Below, piece by piece: positions 8,270 to 17,316 of a stretch of 35,584 nucleotides of DNA. The DNA is taken from assembly GCA_947453445.1 (NCBI GenBank), contig CANGGP010000035.1, positions 1 to 35,584 on the forward strand, given 5' to 3'. Source of the stretch: Sphingobacteriaceae bacterium. GTDB lineage: Bacteria > Bacteroidota > Bacteroidia > B-17B0 > Aurantibacillaceae. The notes beneath the pieces were generated by a model, which saw only the letters and a list, made by a program, of their open reading frames with translations, was not told the origin of the DNA and made no database searches. The position numbers and the translations under genes were made by a program. Within the stretch, counting starts at the first letter, position 1. Each line of letters begins with the position of its first letter.

Positions 8270-10279
8270 TTATTCTAATGCATCTAATATGGCTTGGTCA
8301 ACCAAATTCGGCAAAGTAATTTTTAATTCAGGACTGCGCGACAACTCACGTTTAATGGCAAAGAGAGCTTCGTCATTACGGGCCCAAGCGCGTCGCGCAA
8401 TGCCATTGTTCACGTCCCAAAATAACATTTGTTGTAAACGTCTTTCTGCTTCGGCCGAACCATCGAGCACTAGGCCAAATCCGCCATTAATCACTTCACC
8501 CCATCCAACACCACCACCATTGTGCAAACTAATCCAAGTAGCGCCTCTAAAGGCATCGCCAACAAAATTTTGCACCGCCATGTCAGCCGTAAATTTACTG
8601 CCATCGTAAATGTTTGAGGTTTCACGATACGGACTATCAGTTCCGCTTACATCGTGGTGGTCTCTTCCTAAAACCACAGGCGCCGAAATTTTTCCTGCTG
8701 CAATGGCATTGTTAATGGCCAAGGCAATTTTAATGCGGCCTTCACTGTCGGCATACAATATTCGGGCTTGTGAGCCCACGACTAAATGATTGGCCTGTGC
8801 TTCACGAATCCACACTAAATTGTCGTGCAACTGTTGTTTAATTTCTTCCGGCGCATCCTTTAACATGTCTTCTAACACTTCGGCCGCCAATCGATCGGTA
8901 GTGGCCAAATCATCTGCTTTGCCTGAGGTGCAAACCCATCTAAAGGGACCAAAACCATAATCAAAACACATGGGGCCTAAAATATCTTGTACATATGAAT
9001 TGTATTTAAAATCAATCTTGTCGGCATTCTTAAACACATCGCCGCCTGCTCGTGATACTTCCAATAAAAAAGCATTCCCGTAATCAAAAAAGTACATGCC
9101 TTTTTCATGTAAAGTGTTAACGGCATTGATGTGACGCACCAAAGTGGTTTGCACTTCTTTTTTAAATTTAGTCGGTTCGTTCGCCATCATGGCATTGCTT
9201 TCTTCATATGAAAAACCGGCCGGGTAATAACCACCGGCCCATGGATTGTGCAACGACGATTGATCAGAACCAATATCAACTTGTATATTTTCTTTTACCA
9301 AACGTTCCCACAAATCCACCACATTGCCTTGATAAGCCAAGCTCACAGCTTCCTTATTTTGCATGGCTGCTTTTGTTCTTTGCATCAATTCATCCAAATT
9401 CACAAATACTTCATCCACCCACTTTTGTGAATGACGTGTGTGAACGGCTTTGGGATTAATTTCAGCCGTGATGGATACCAGTCCTGCAATTTTAGCAGCC
9501 TTGGGCTGTGCCCCGCTCATGCCGCCTAATCCGCAGGTGACAAACAACTTCCCTTTGCGCTCTAGTTCGGTTTTAAATTTTTTACGCGCGGCATTCATAA
9601 CGGTTATGGTTGTGCCGTGTACAATGCCTTGCGGACCAATGTACATAAACGAACCCGCAGTCATTTGTCCGTATTGGGTTACGCCCAAAGCATTGAATTT
9701 TTCCCAATCATCGGGCTTGCTGTAATTCGGTATCATCATGCCATTGGTAATCACCAAGCGTGGCGCATCTTTGTGCGAAGGAAATAAACCCATGGGGTGG
9801 CCGCTATACATTACCAAGGTTTGTTCATCGCTCATGTTGGCCAAATACTGCATGGTAATTAAGTATTGTGCCCAATTTTGAAACACAGCGCCGTTGCCTC
9901 CATAGGTAATTAATTCATGTGGGTGTTGTGCCACAGCATTGTCTAAATTATTGCTGAGCATGTGCATGATGGCTGCTGCTTGTAAGCTTTTGTGTGGGTA
10001 GTCTAAAATGGGCCTGGCATATATGCTATAATCGGGTTTAAAGCGAAACATGTAAATGCGGCCAAATGTTTTTAACTCGGCATAAAATTCAGGTGCTAAA
10101 ATGGCATGGTGTTTTTTATCAAAATACCTTAAGGCATTGCGCAGCGCTAATTTTTTTTCTTCCGCACTTAAAATGTCTTTCCTTTTTGGGGCGTGGTTAA
10201 TCGAAGGGTCGTATGCTTTGGTAGGCGGCAATTCGCTCGGAATGCCTTGTAAAACTAAATCTTTAAAATCTTTACTCAT
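8270..10279 (-). CDS. hutU: Urocanate hydratase
   Basis: The 669-residue enzyme converts urocanate to imidazolonepropionate, the second step of histidine breakdown, using a tightly bound NAD+. Recognisable blocks are YGGNGAVFQNWAQYL, VMYSGHPMGLFPSHKDAPR, YIGPQGIVHGTTITV, the NAD-binding TCGLGGMSGAQPKAA, and GFGPFRWVCTSG. C450 in the last block aligns with the active-site Cys of the classical GLPARICW signature. It is longer than the ~555-residue Pseudomonas form, and its variant signature points to the longer urocanase branch. hutH, hutI and hutG are not adjacent, so the pathway must be dispersed or incomplete here. It is probably cytoplasmic. It follows the DUF5522 gene by 67 nt and could share its transcript. 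Confidence 0.95.
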   Translation of the reverse strand: MSKDFKDLVLQGIPSELPPTKAYDPSINHAPKRKDILSAEEKKLALRNALRYFDKKHHAILAPEFYAELKTFGRIYMFRFKPDYSIYARPILDYPHKSLQAAAIMHMLSNNLDNAVAQHPHELITYGGNGAVFQNWAQYLITMQYLANMSDEQTLVMYSGHPMGLFPSHKDAPRLVITNGMMIPNYSKPDDWEKFNALGVTQYGQMTAGSFMYIGPQGIVHGTTITVMNAARKKFKTELERKGKLFVTCGLGGMSGAQPKAAKIAGLVSITAEINPKAVHTRHSQKWVDEVFVNLDELMQRTKAAMQNKEAVSLAYQGNVVDLWERLVKENIQVDIGSDQSSLHNPWAGGYYPAGFSYEESNAMMANEPTKFKKEVQTTLVRHINAVNTLHEKGMYFFDYGNAFLLEVSRAGGDVFKNADKIDFKYNSYVQDILGPMCFDYGFGPFRWVCTSGKADDLATTDRLAAEVLEDMLKDAPEEIKQQLHDNLVWIREAQANHLVVGSQARILYADSEGRIKIALAINNAIAAGKISAPVVLGRDHHDVSGTDSPYRETSNIYDGSKFTADMAVQNFVGDAFRGATWISLHNGGGVGWGEVINGGFGLVLDGSAEAERRLQQMLFWDVNNGIARRAWARNDEALFAIKRELSRSPELKITLPNLVDQAILDALE

Positions 10280-10346
10280 AGCTAATCAAATGGAATAACA
10301 AAACTCAACAAAAATTGTTGTCTGCACAAGGTTAAAAAACAAAGCT

Positions 10347-10532
<186 letters not shown>

Positions 10533-11150
10533 TTATTCGGCACGCTTAATGGTGCAGCCAATGGATTTGGTTTCTTGAATTTTAGGCAATTCATTTTTTA
10601 CCAAGGCATTTAAGGCATTTTTTAAATAGGCTTCTTTTACCTCATTCACATCTTTTACATTGTCATCAATGGCGCCTTTGTACATCAAACCTTTGGCATT
10701 AAACAAAAAGCATTGTGGTGTGCGTCCTGCGCCAAAGGCATTGGCCAAGGCACTTTTTTCATCTACACAATAAAAACATTTTAAGTTTTGTGCTGCGTAA
10801 TATTTTACCATTTCATCAAAACTATCGTCTTCGTTGCGTTCCGCTTCATTGCTGTTTACAATCACACAACCAATTTTGTTCTGCAAACAATAATCTGTAA
10901 ATTCTTTGATGCGTGTTTCGCTTAGGCGCACGTAAGGACAGGTATTGCAACTGAAAATAACCAATAAGCCTTTTTCGGTTTTTACCTCATTTAATGAAAT
11001 GCTTTTTCCCGACACATCCTTCATTTTGGTGTCGGCCATTGGAATGGCTGAATTTAAAGCTAGTTCGTTTAATACGGGATGTTTTGCAAATGACAACAAC
11101 AAAGCCGACATGCAAATTAAAGCGAGTGATAAGAAGTTTGTTTTTTTCAT
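10533..11150 (-). CDS. Thioredoxin-fold redoxin, exported
   Basis: A 205-residue protein beginning MKKTNFLSLALICMSALLLSFA, a signal peptide or N-terminal anchor. The frame is open 13 codons further up, but this start gives a classical export signal. The thioredoxin fold follows: MADTKMKDVSGKSISLNEV, then the redox motif C68-N-T-C71-PYV, VNSNEAER, and the cis-Pro region GRTPQCFLF. The C-terminal end SIGCTIK is typical of the PRX-like/AhpC-TSA-related subgroup. It probably acts as a periplasmic thiol oxidoreductase. The DUF5522 microprotein follows by 12 nt. FabH lies upstream with a 73-nt gap, so it could be part of the same transcript or separate; no clear promoter is seen. Confidence 0.85.
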   Translation of the reverse strand: MKKTNFLSLALICMSALLLSFAKHPVLNELALNSAIPMADTKMKDVSGKSISLNEVKTEKGLLVIFSCNTCPYVRLSETRIKEFTDYCLQNKIGCVIVNSNEAERNEDDSFDEMVKYYAAQNLKCFYCVDEKSALANAFGAGRTPQCFLFNAKGLMYKGAIDDNVKDVNEVKEAYLKNALNALVKNELPKIQETKSIGCTIKRAE

Positions 11151-11223
11151 GGCATTATTTATACAACAATTTAGCGCTTTCGCGAACAATGAAAAGGATT
11201 AGAAGGTAAAACCGAAAGAAAAA

Positions 11224-12228
11224 TTAATTCTTTACTTTATCACCGTCGTATGCCCACTTCACATAAATGGCACCCCAAGTAAAACCACCGCCAAAGGCCG
11301 ATAAAATAATGTTATCTCCCTTGCGCAATTGTTTTTCGTAATCCCACAAAAGCAAAGGAATGGTGCCGGCAGTTGTATTACCGTAGTTTTGAATGTTCAT
11401 CATCACTTTATCAGATCCAATACCCATGCGGCTTGCAGTGGCATCAATAATGCGTTTGTTGGCTTGATGGGCGGCCAACCATTGCACGTCTTCTGATTTT
11501 AAGTGGTTTTTTTCCATGATGCTGGCACTCACCTCAGCCATATTGTAAACGGCATTTTTAAAAACAGCTTGACCTTCTTGGTGTACGTAATGCATCTTAT
11601 TGTCAACTGTATCGTGCGAAGCAGGGTTTAATGATCCACCCGCTTTCATGTGTAAATGGTTTACACCGTTACCGTCGGCATGCAATATAAAATCCATGAT
11701 GCCATTATTATCTTCACTTGGTTCTAACAATACGGCGCCTGCACCATCACCAAAAATAACACAGGTGGTGCGGTCGGTATAATCAATAATGCGACTCATC
11801 ATGTCGGCACCTACAACTACCACTTTTTTGTATTTACCTGTTTCAATAAACTGTGAGCCGGTGGCCAAACCATATATGAAGCCCGAACAAGCAGCACTGA
11901 GGTCGTAACCCCAGGCCTTGGTGGCACCTAATTTAGCACAAATAAGATTTGAGGTAGAAGGAAACACCATGTCGGGTGTCACCGTGCCTACAATCAACAT
12001 ATCAATGTCGATGGGCTCTATACCGCGTTTTTTACAAAGTAATTTCACCGCTTCCACACACATGTCGGAAGTGGCTTTTTTAGGATCGTTTTCTAAATGC
12101 CTTTGTTTAATACCGGTGCGAGATGTAATCCACTCATCAGAGGTGTCAATAATTTTCTCTAAATCAACATTGGTCACTATATTTTCGGGCAAGTACCCCG
12201 CAACGGCTGTAATGGCTGCTTTAATCAT
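11224..12228 (-). CDS. fabH: Beta-ketoacyl-ACP synthase III (FabH)
   Basis: The 334-residue enzyme starts fatty-acid synthesis by condensing an acyl-CoA with malonyl-ACP. The Cys-His-Asn triad is present: C114 in SAACSGFIYG, H254 in AAHQANKRI and N284 in NYGNTTAGTIPL, near the positions of the E. coli enzyme (112/244/274). TSDEWITSRTGI near the N-terminus and FGGGFTWGA at the C-terminus are family blocks. The ATG overlaps the TAA of plsX by one base (TAATG), so translation is coupled to plsX. Together the genes link fatty-acid initiation to phospholipid synthesis. In many bacteria accB and accC follow fabH; here a thioredoxin-like gene follows instead. Confidence 0.97.
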   Translation of the reverse strand: MIKAAITAVAGYLPENIVTNVDLEKIIDTSDEWITSRTGIKQRHLENDPKKATSDMCVEAVKLLCKKRGIEPIDIDMLIVGTVTPDMVFPSTSNLICAKLGATKAWGYDLSAACSGFIYGLATGSQFIETGKYKKVVVVGADMMSRIIDYTDRTTCVIFGDGAGAVLLEPSEDNNGIMDFILHADGNGVNHLHMKAGGSLNPASHDTVDNKMHYVHQEGQAVFKNAVYNMAEVSASIMEKNHLKSEDVQWLAAHQANKRIIDATASRMGIGSDKVMMNIQNYGNTTAGTIPLLLWDYEKQLRKGDNIILSAFGGGFTWGAIYVKWAYDGDKVKN

Positions 12229-13166
12229 TACTGAAATATTTGAGTAATTTTATCATTCAATTTGGCATTCACCACATCTTTCGAAAGCAAAATCATGTTT
12301 TTAAATGCAAGTGAAGTTGAAATGCCGTGGCCAATCAATACATTCGAATTTACCCCAAGCACAGGCGTTCCGCCATATAATTCATAATTAAACTTATCAA
12401 AGTATTCATCGCTGCGGTTACGCGATTTAATCACTTCATAAAACGACTCGGCGGTTTTTAATAAAATATTGCCCACAAATCCCTCACAAACAATTACATC
12501 CGCTTTATCCGAAAAAACTTCGCGCCCTTCAATGTTCCCAACAAAATTAAAGTCCTTCGAATCTTTCATCAAAGCATAGGCTGCTTGTGCAACCAAATTA
12601 CCTTTTTCAGGCTCTTCGCCGATGTTTAAAAGACCTACTTTCGGATTTTCAATTTTATATACTTCCTTCGAAAAAATAGAACCTAAAATACCAAACTGGT
12701 ACAATACATCCGGCTTGCAATCTGCATTGGTTCCAACATCCAACAATAATCCAAAACCACCGTTTTCTTTTGGTAACAAGGTGGTAATGCAGGGTCTAAT
12801 CACACCCGGAATGGCTTTTACAGTAAACATTGAGCCTACCAACATGGCACCGGTATTGCCGGCACTGGCAAACACATCAATTTGTTTCTCTTTTAAAAGC
12901 TTAAAGCCTAAAAAAATGCTGCTATTCGGTTTTTGTGAGAAGGCCTTGGTTGGTGCTTCGCCCATTTCAATCACCTCAGTGGTATGCACATATTCGAATT
13001 GATTGGGATTAACACCCTTTTCCGTAAAAAAACTTTTGGCAATTTCACTGTCGCCAATTAAAACCAATTTAACATCTTCAGGCAATTCTTTGGCGGCCAA
13101 AATCACTCCTTCCAAACAATTCTGAGGGGCATAGTCACCACCTAAAATATCAAAGCCAATCTTCAT
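12228..13166 (-). CDS. plsX: Phosphate acyltransferase PlsX
   Basis: A 312-residue cytoplasmic enzyme that makes acyl-phosphate from acyl-ACP for the PlsY step of phosphatidic acid synthesis. Family blocks are MKIGFDILGGDYAPQ at the start, ASAGNTGAMLVGS, LLDVGTNADCKP, LNIGEEPEKGN, FVGNIEGREVF, VCEGFVGNILLKTAES, and the C-terminal GHGISTS. I place the start at the MKIG codon (13166); the frame runs three codons further to a TTG, which is unlikely to be used. It overlaps fabH by one base. The neighbour upstream is a histidine kinase rather than rpmF, the usual partner. Confidence 0.97.
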   Translation of the reverse strand: MKIGFDILGGDYAPQNCLEGVILAAKELPEDVKLVLIGDSEIAKSFFTEKGVNPNQFEYVHTTEVIEMGEAPTKAFSQKPNSSIFLGFKLLKEKQIDVFASAGNTGAMLVGSMFTVKAIPGVIRPCITTLLPKENGGFGLLLDVGTNADCKPDVLYQFGILGSIFSKEVYKIENPKVGLLNIGEEPEKGNLVAQAAYALMKDSKDFNFVGNIEGREVFSDKADVIVCEGFVGNILLKTAESFYEVIKSRNRSDEYFDKFNYELYGGTPVLGVNSNVLIGHGISTSLAFKNMILLSKDVVNAKLNDKITQIFQ

Positions 13167-13245
13167 ATACAACAATTTTAAACTAAGCTACAATAATACA
13201 ATTTTATATTTTTATATCACGGTAAAAAAATCAGCAATTATCAAA

Positions 13246-14493
13246 TTAATTGGCTAAAAACTGTAAGGCAATCTTAGCCCCTCCCTCGTTCGAAAACCGC
13301 ACCTCTCCGTCGATTTGCTCAGTTAATGATTTTATCAAGAAAATACCCAAGGTAAATTGTGTTTGCTCGGCATTAAAATCAAAAGGAAAACCCTGCCCAT
13401 GGTCGTTCATTTCGATCATCACCAAATTGTCAGTGCACTGAATTTGAATCTCGAACACCCCCTTGTTTTCTTCACTTTGGGCGTAAACATACTTAATGCT
13501 GTTGGTGATGATTTCGTTCAAAATGAGCCCCAGTGGAATTGATTTATTCACCGCCAAAATAATCGGGTCGAGCTTTTTTCGAATTTCCACCTTGGCATTG
13601 AGCTGATAGCTGCGAAACAACTCATCTATAAGCTCTGATACATAAGCACTTAGATTGATGTTTTTAAGATCTGCATTTTTGTACAACATCTTATGCACCA
13701 AGGCCATGCTGTTGATTCGGTTCTTGCTGTCGCCAATAATTTGTTTGGCCTCGTTGTTTTCGATGCTGCTTTCTTGCAGATTTAACAAACCGCTAATGAT
13801 GGCCAAATTGTTCTTTACGCGATGATTCAACTCGGCCAACAATACTTCCTTTTCTTTTAAGGAGGCATTGATGTTTTCCTTGGCCTGAATCAAATCTAAA
13901 TTCTGTAAAGTGATTTCTTTATTTTGGTTCGAAATTAAACGGGTTAACAAATAAACAATGGTGCCGGTAACGGTTGTTGAAATAACGATGTTCAACAGCC
14001 ACATTTTTTGAATCTGATCTTCACGTAAATTTAATATTCGCCATTCAGGAAAATCCAAAAATAAATTACTCAAGAAAAAAATCAAACAGGTTAAAAAATG
14101 GGTCAAGGCAAATCGATCGCGGGTTTGGGGATTGTTTAGCAACACCACACTCACAATCACCGGGTAATAATACAAATAAGCCCCAACCTCCACCGGATAG
14201 GTCTTGTTGATGTAAAATATTTCAACATTCATGTTGATGGTAAACAAGAGTGCCGATAGCGAACTTTGATGTATTTTATTAAGAAATAAGGAGGCTAAAC
14301 AAAGTGTAGTGAAAACAAAAAATGGCGTAAAATTGTAATCGTTTTTTAGAATAAAAAAATTAATCAATCCTGTCGCCAAAAAAAAGATAATCACCGCATT
14401 CAGCAAATTAACTGTTCTAATTCGCCTTTTTTCATGCGCATTTAAAGCATCGGTAATGCCCAAATTAATTAAACTGATTAACAGTGATTTCAT
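13246..14493 (-). CDS. Sensor histidine kinase with HisKA_2 domain
   Basis: The 415-residue membrane kinase has about six transmembrane segments (residues ~26-187), a short linker rich in Glu/Lys/Asn (~188-215, probably coiled coil), then a HisKA_2 dimerisation domain with the phospho-acceptor H224 in ELNHRVKNNLAIISGLLNLQ. The HATPase follows: N-box NEIITNSIKY, G1 DHGQGFP, and GIFLIKSL in place of G2. HisKA_2 kinases typically signal without the classical H-box. No response regulator lies next to it, so its partner is elsewhere. The membrane part has no recognised ligand domain. It stands between rpmF and plsX, with a strong terminator before it (14522-14548) and 79 nt between its stop and plsX. 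Confidence 0.92.
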   Translation of the reverse strand: MKSLLISLINLGITDALNAHEKRRIRTVNLLNAVIIFFLATGLINFFILKNDYNFTPFFVFTTLCLASLFLNKIHQSSLSALLFTINMNVEIFYINKTYPVEVGAYLYYYPVIVSVVLLNNPQTRDRFALTHFLTCLIFFLSNLFLDFPEWRILNLREDQIQKMWLLNIVISTTVTGTIVYLLTRLISNQNKEITLQNLDLIQAKENINASLKEKEVLLAELNHRVKNNLAIISGLLNLQESSIENNEAKQIIGDSKNRINSMALVHKMLYKNADLKNINLSAYVSELIDELFRSYQLNAKVEIRKKLDPIILAVNKSIPLGLILNEIITNSIKYVYAQSEENKGVFEIQIQCTDNLVMIEMNDHGQGFPFDFNAEQTQFTLGIFLIKSLTEQIDGEVRFSNEGGAKIALQFLAN

Positions 14494-14521
14494 GTATTAA
14501 AAGTAGGGATAAAAAATAAAA

Positions 14522-14548
14522 AAGCAGACCTTTATGCAAAGTCTGCTT
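14522..14548 (-). terminator. Rho-independent terminator after rpmF
   Basis: An 8-bp stem (aagcagac at 14522-14529, gtctgctt at 14541-14548) has an 11-nt loop. Read on the minus strand it is followed by a long T-rich run (14505-14521). It lies 21 nt past the rpmF stop and ends the yceD-rpmF unit before the kinase gene. Confidence 0.9.
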
Positions 14549-14569
14549 CATTAAATATGAAATTAAGCA

Positions 14570-14755
14570 TTAAGCTTTTTTCTCCATCACAACGGCACCC
14601 TTGTAATAAAGTTTGCCTTCAAACCAATGCGCACGGTGCATCAAATGTGCTTCGCCGGTAGTTGCATCTTTTGAAATAGTCATCGAAGGTGCTTTGTATG
14701 TGGCGCGACGAGAATCTCTACGTGAGCGCGATAGTTTTCGTTTAGGATTTGGCAT
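14570..14755 (-). CDS. rpmF: 50S ribosomal protein L32
   Basis: The 61-residue protein begins [22 protein letters not shown], the conserved basic N-terminus of L32, and ends with [22 protein letters not shown]. The four cysteines of the zinc-binding form are absent; the sequence between them reads [13 protein letters not shown]. This is therefore the zinc-free (C-) type, which in the L32 family replaces the zinc ribbon without loss of function. The gene follows DUF177/yceD by 11 nt and forms one operon with it, as in most bacteria. Confidence 0.96.
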   Translation of the reverse strand: MPNPKRKLSRSRRDSRRATYKAPSMTISKDATTGEAHLMHRAHWFEGKLYYKGAVVMEKKA

Positions 14756-14766
14756 GTTTTCTAATT

Positions 14767-15300
14767 TTAATTTTTATTAAACTTTATTTTATTCAATTGT
14801 TCCCACATGGGGTTGTTTGGCTCTTCCTCTTTTTCAGATTCAATTACCAAGTTATCTAATTTGCTCAGCGTTTCGGCATCACAAACAAATTCTTTTTTAT
14901 CTAATTCGCAAGGTACACGCCTGGCCGGAATGGCTAGAATAATGTACTCATACAAATATTGTGAAACATCAAACTCATCTTGTCCTTCAGGAATTACCAA
15001 TATTTCATCGGTACTTTCATCGGGGTTACCATGTTTAATCACCAAATGTTCTTCGGTTTCAACGGGGTAATCAAATGCTTTTAAACACCTGTCGCAATCA
15101 ACACCCACCGTACCTTCAATATTAAATTGCATTTGCAGCAAATTATTTTGTTTGGTAAGGGTGGCATCAACCAGCAAATGTGCTTTTTGAATGTCACTGT
15201 TTTCAATACTCTTAAAGAACGCATCGTTTACCTCAAACTCAAAGTCGTGTAAACCAACCGACAAACCGCCAAACTGAACTATGTACTGACTTTTGCCCAT
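14767..15300 (-). CDS. yceD: YceD/DUF177 family protein
   Basis: A 177-residue protein from the ATG at 15300. The frame extends 8 codons to a TTG at 15324, but that TTG lies inside the -7 promoter box, so it cannot be the start. The DUF177 hallmark is the block [17 protein letters not shown] (around residues 67-83), followed by an acidic stretch ([10 protein letters not shown]) and [15 protein letters not shown]. YceD is encoded beside rpmF across bacteria and in plants is implicated in 23S rRNA accumulation, so a role in large-subunit assembly is likely. Two CxxC-like cysteine pairs may bind metal. It heads the rpmF operon. Confidence 0.93.
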   Translation of the reverse strand: MGKSQYIVQFGGLSVGLHDFEFEVNDAFFKSIENSDIQKAHLLVDATLTKQNNLLQMQFNIEGTVGVDCDRCLKAFDYPVETEEHLVIKHGNPDESTDEILVIPEGQDEFDVSQYLYEYIILAIPARRVPCELDKKEFVCDAETLSKLDNLVIESEKEEEPNNPMWEQLNKIKFNKN

Positions 15301-15321
15301 GCCTTTTTTTAAAAAGGACTG

Positions 15322-15349
15322 CAAATATACAGTTTTTTTTGATTTGCAA
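15322..15349 (-). promoter_or_regulatory. Promoter of the yceD-rpmF operon
   Basis: On the minus strand, TTG (15347-15349), a 17-nt spacer and a perfect -7 box TATATTTG (15322-15329). The transcription start would be near 15315, 15 nt before the ATG at 15300. The spacer is shorter than the 19 nt of other promoters here. Confidence 0.6.
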
Positions 15350-15443
15350 GTGAAAAAGAGGAATTATGGCCGCAATTTTTATTGTTGGGCGCCATATATA
15401 AGCCATAAAACCCATTTTTTTCCTGATGACAGAGTTATTTTTT

Positions 15444-15591
15444 GGGCGTGCCCCCCAATAAGCAAATTATTATTTTGTTTTAGGTATGCTTATTGGGGGT
15501 CGGGTCACTGCGGGCTCCGCTTTGCTCTGGTTTTTTGAGGCGATAAAAGAACATCGCCTCAAAAGAACTAAACCCTTCGTGCCCCTCACGC
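15444..15591 (+). repeat. Structured intergenic repeat, copy B
   Basis: This second copy of the element at 1163-1295 sits in the 426-nt gap 15301-15726. It runs from GGGCGTG to CCCTCACGC. The same three helices are present: closing stem GCGTG (15446-15450)/CACGC (15587-15591); hairpin 1, CCCCCAATAAGCA (15452-15464)/TGCTTATTGGGGG (15487-15499); and hairpin 2, TTTTGAGGCGAT (15533-15544)/ATCGCCTCAAAA (15553-15564). GGGTCGGG and CGCTTTGC lie between the hairpins as in copy A. All stems differ in sequence from copy A yet stay fully paired. In the rest of the gap I see only a 16-nt palindrome (aaaaacaattgttttt, 15603-15618). Confidence 0.8.
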
Positions 15592-15726
15592 AAGCAAAGT
15601 TCAAAAACAATTGTTTTTAAAGATTAACGAAAATAAAGGTATATTGAGTTATTTGTATGACTTTCAAATTGCAAGGTTAAAGCTTTGTTGCCGAAGTTCA
15701 GTAATGAAAATAAACTTAGGAAATAC

Positions 15727-17313
15727 TTATTCCTTCACAAACTTACCCGAATAAATGTTATAGTTTGTTTTTATTTCAAAAAAGTACAGGCCTTGCGGAA
15801 AGTAGGTAAGGGCTATTTTGTTGTAATTTATATATTGTTTGTTGTGATAGACACATTTCCCGTCAACACTCATAATTGAAATGGCATAACTGTATTCTAA
15901 AGGGCAATCAAATTGAATTTGCCCAGTGGCTGGATTTGGAAAAGCTTTAACCACATTTTTATTAATGCGGCCATTTTCGTGAATATTTACTGCATTATAA
16001 TTACCATTAGAATCTAATTTTAAAAGAAAAGACTCGCTTATACCCGGCATGCCTTTGATTGCCGAGGCGGTAGAATCAAAACGGATACCTGAAATTAAAT
16101 AACCCCCATCGGCGGTAAAAATTAAACTTCGTGGTTGGTAATACATATCCCCTCCATAATATTTCTTAAATAATACATTTCCCAAAGTGTCAATTTTCAC
16201 AAGCATTATTTTTGAGCGCATGTTTAAGGTAGGGTTAAAATTGCCAGAACCCAAGCTGTCAACTCTAGCGACAAATGCAATATTATTTTTATCAACATCA
16301 AAAAATTTTCCTACCTCGGAAAAAGTAGTTTCATAAAAATCGTTTCCGAAAAAGTGAGATTTTATCACGTTCTTATTTTGATCTTTTATAGCTAAAACTA
16401 TCCCATAATGAGAATTAAATTGGGGAAAATTTCCTTTAAAAAATCCCAATTGATTTCCAAAAATCAAATATTTAGTTTCACTGATTTGTGCCAGATATGG
16501 CATCGGATATGATTTACACTGAATTATTGCCGTTTGTAAGGGGGAAGTGTTAAAAGTGTACGTTCCTAAATTACTGTAAGTATCACAAGAAACTGCTATT
16601 AAATTCGTGTCTAAAATTAAACTAGTTCTATCGCCTGAATTTGGCTGAATTGGCTGACACGGAGCTGGTAAATCCTGTCCTGGAATAAATATTTTGCCCT
16701 GTACAAATGAAATTGGGTTTGCGTAAACAGAGCTAATTCTAATTGAATCAATTTTATTAAGTTGATTGCTAAGTTTGAATATTTTCTCTATTCCAAAAGG
16801 AAAATTAATAAAAGACTCATGACCATATAAAAAACCACCCGGATATTTTACAAGGCTCGGATGGTCATAATTATTATCTATTGTAATTCTATTTTTGGAA
16901 ACAACATGATAATTTAAATCGAAAGTAACTATAGACACTGAATCTCCATAGCATACATCAACACCTGTGTATCCGCAAGTGTAACTATTGTTAGCGCACG
17001 TCCAATAAAGTTTTGAATTAAATTCGATTGGCCCCGAAAAATTAAAAGCGTGATTTTTCGGTAAAACAATACTATCCTTCAATTGTAAATTTTTGCCAAA
17101 CACAAAGATGATAGGTTGTATAACATTTTGATTGGCCGAAATAGGGTAACGAATGGAATAGACCCTATACAAAGAGTCTTTAGGATATTTTAAAACTGAA
17201 TGGTAATAAATTCTTGGATTACTCTGACTTAAGCCAAAGAATTGTCCTTTTGTGTTATTTGAAATTAACAACAAAAAAAGTAAAACCTTCGCTGCAATAC
17301 TTTTAAGAGACAT
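15727..17313 (-). CDS. T9SS type A sorting domain protein, function unknown
   Basis: A 528-residue secreted protein with a signal peptide (MSLKSIAAKVLLFLLLISNNTKGQ) and a T9SS type A tail (VKAFPNPATGQIQFDCP, PQGLYFFEIKT, then the basic end SGKFVKE). Residues ~100-140 contain a Cys cluster (TCANNSYTCGYTGVDVC). The middle has beta-propeller-like segments of the kind common in T9SS cargo, such as LVKIDTLGNVLFKKYYGG followed by TADGGYLISG. No catalytic motif is seen. It should be exported to the cell surface or medium. It starts 3 nt after the stop of the lipoprotein gene, so the two form one operon. Base composition is AT-richer than the housekeeping genes nearby. Confidence 0.88.
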   Translation of the reverse strand: MSLKSIAAKVLLFLLLISNNTKGQFFGLSQSNPRIYYHSVLKYPKDSLYRVYSIRYPISANQNVIQPIIFVFGKNLQLKDSIVLPKNHAFNFSGPIEFNSKLYWTCANNSYTCGYTGVDVCYGDSVSIVTFDLNYHVVSKNRITIDNNYDHPSLVKYPGGFLYGHESFINFPFGIEKIFKLSNQLNKIDSIRISSVYANPISFVQGKIFIPGQDLPAPCQPIQPNSGDRTSLILDTNLIAVSCDTYSNLGTYTFNTSPLQTAIIQCKSYPMPYLAQISETKYLIFGNQLGFFKGNFPQFNSHYGIVLAIKDQNKNVIKSHFFGNDFYETTFSEVGKFFDVDKNNIAFVARVDSLGSGNFNPTLNMRSKIMLVKIDTLGNVLFKKYYGGDMYYQPRSLIFTADGGYLISGIRFDSTASAIKGMPGISESFLLKLDSNGNYNAVNIHENGRINKNVVKAFPNPATGQIQFDCPLEYSYAISIMSVDGKCVYHNKQYINYNKIALTYFPQGLYFFEIKTNYNIYSGKFVKE

Positions 17314-17316
17314 AGT

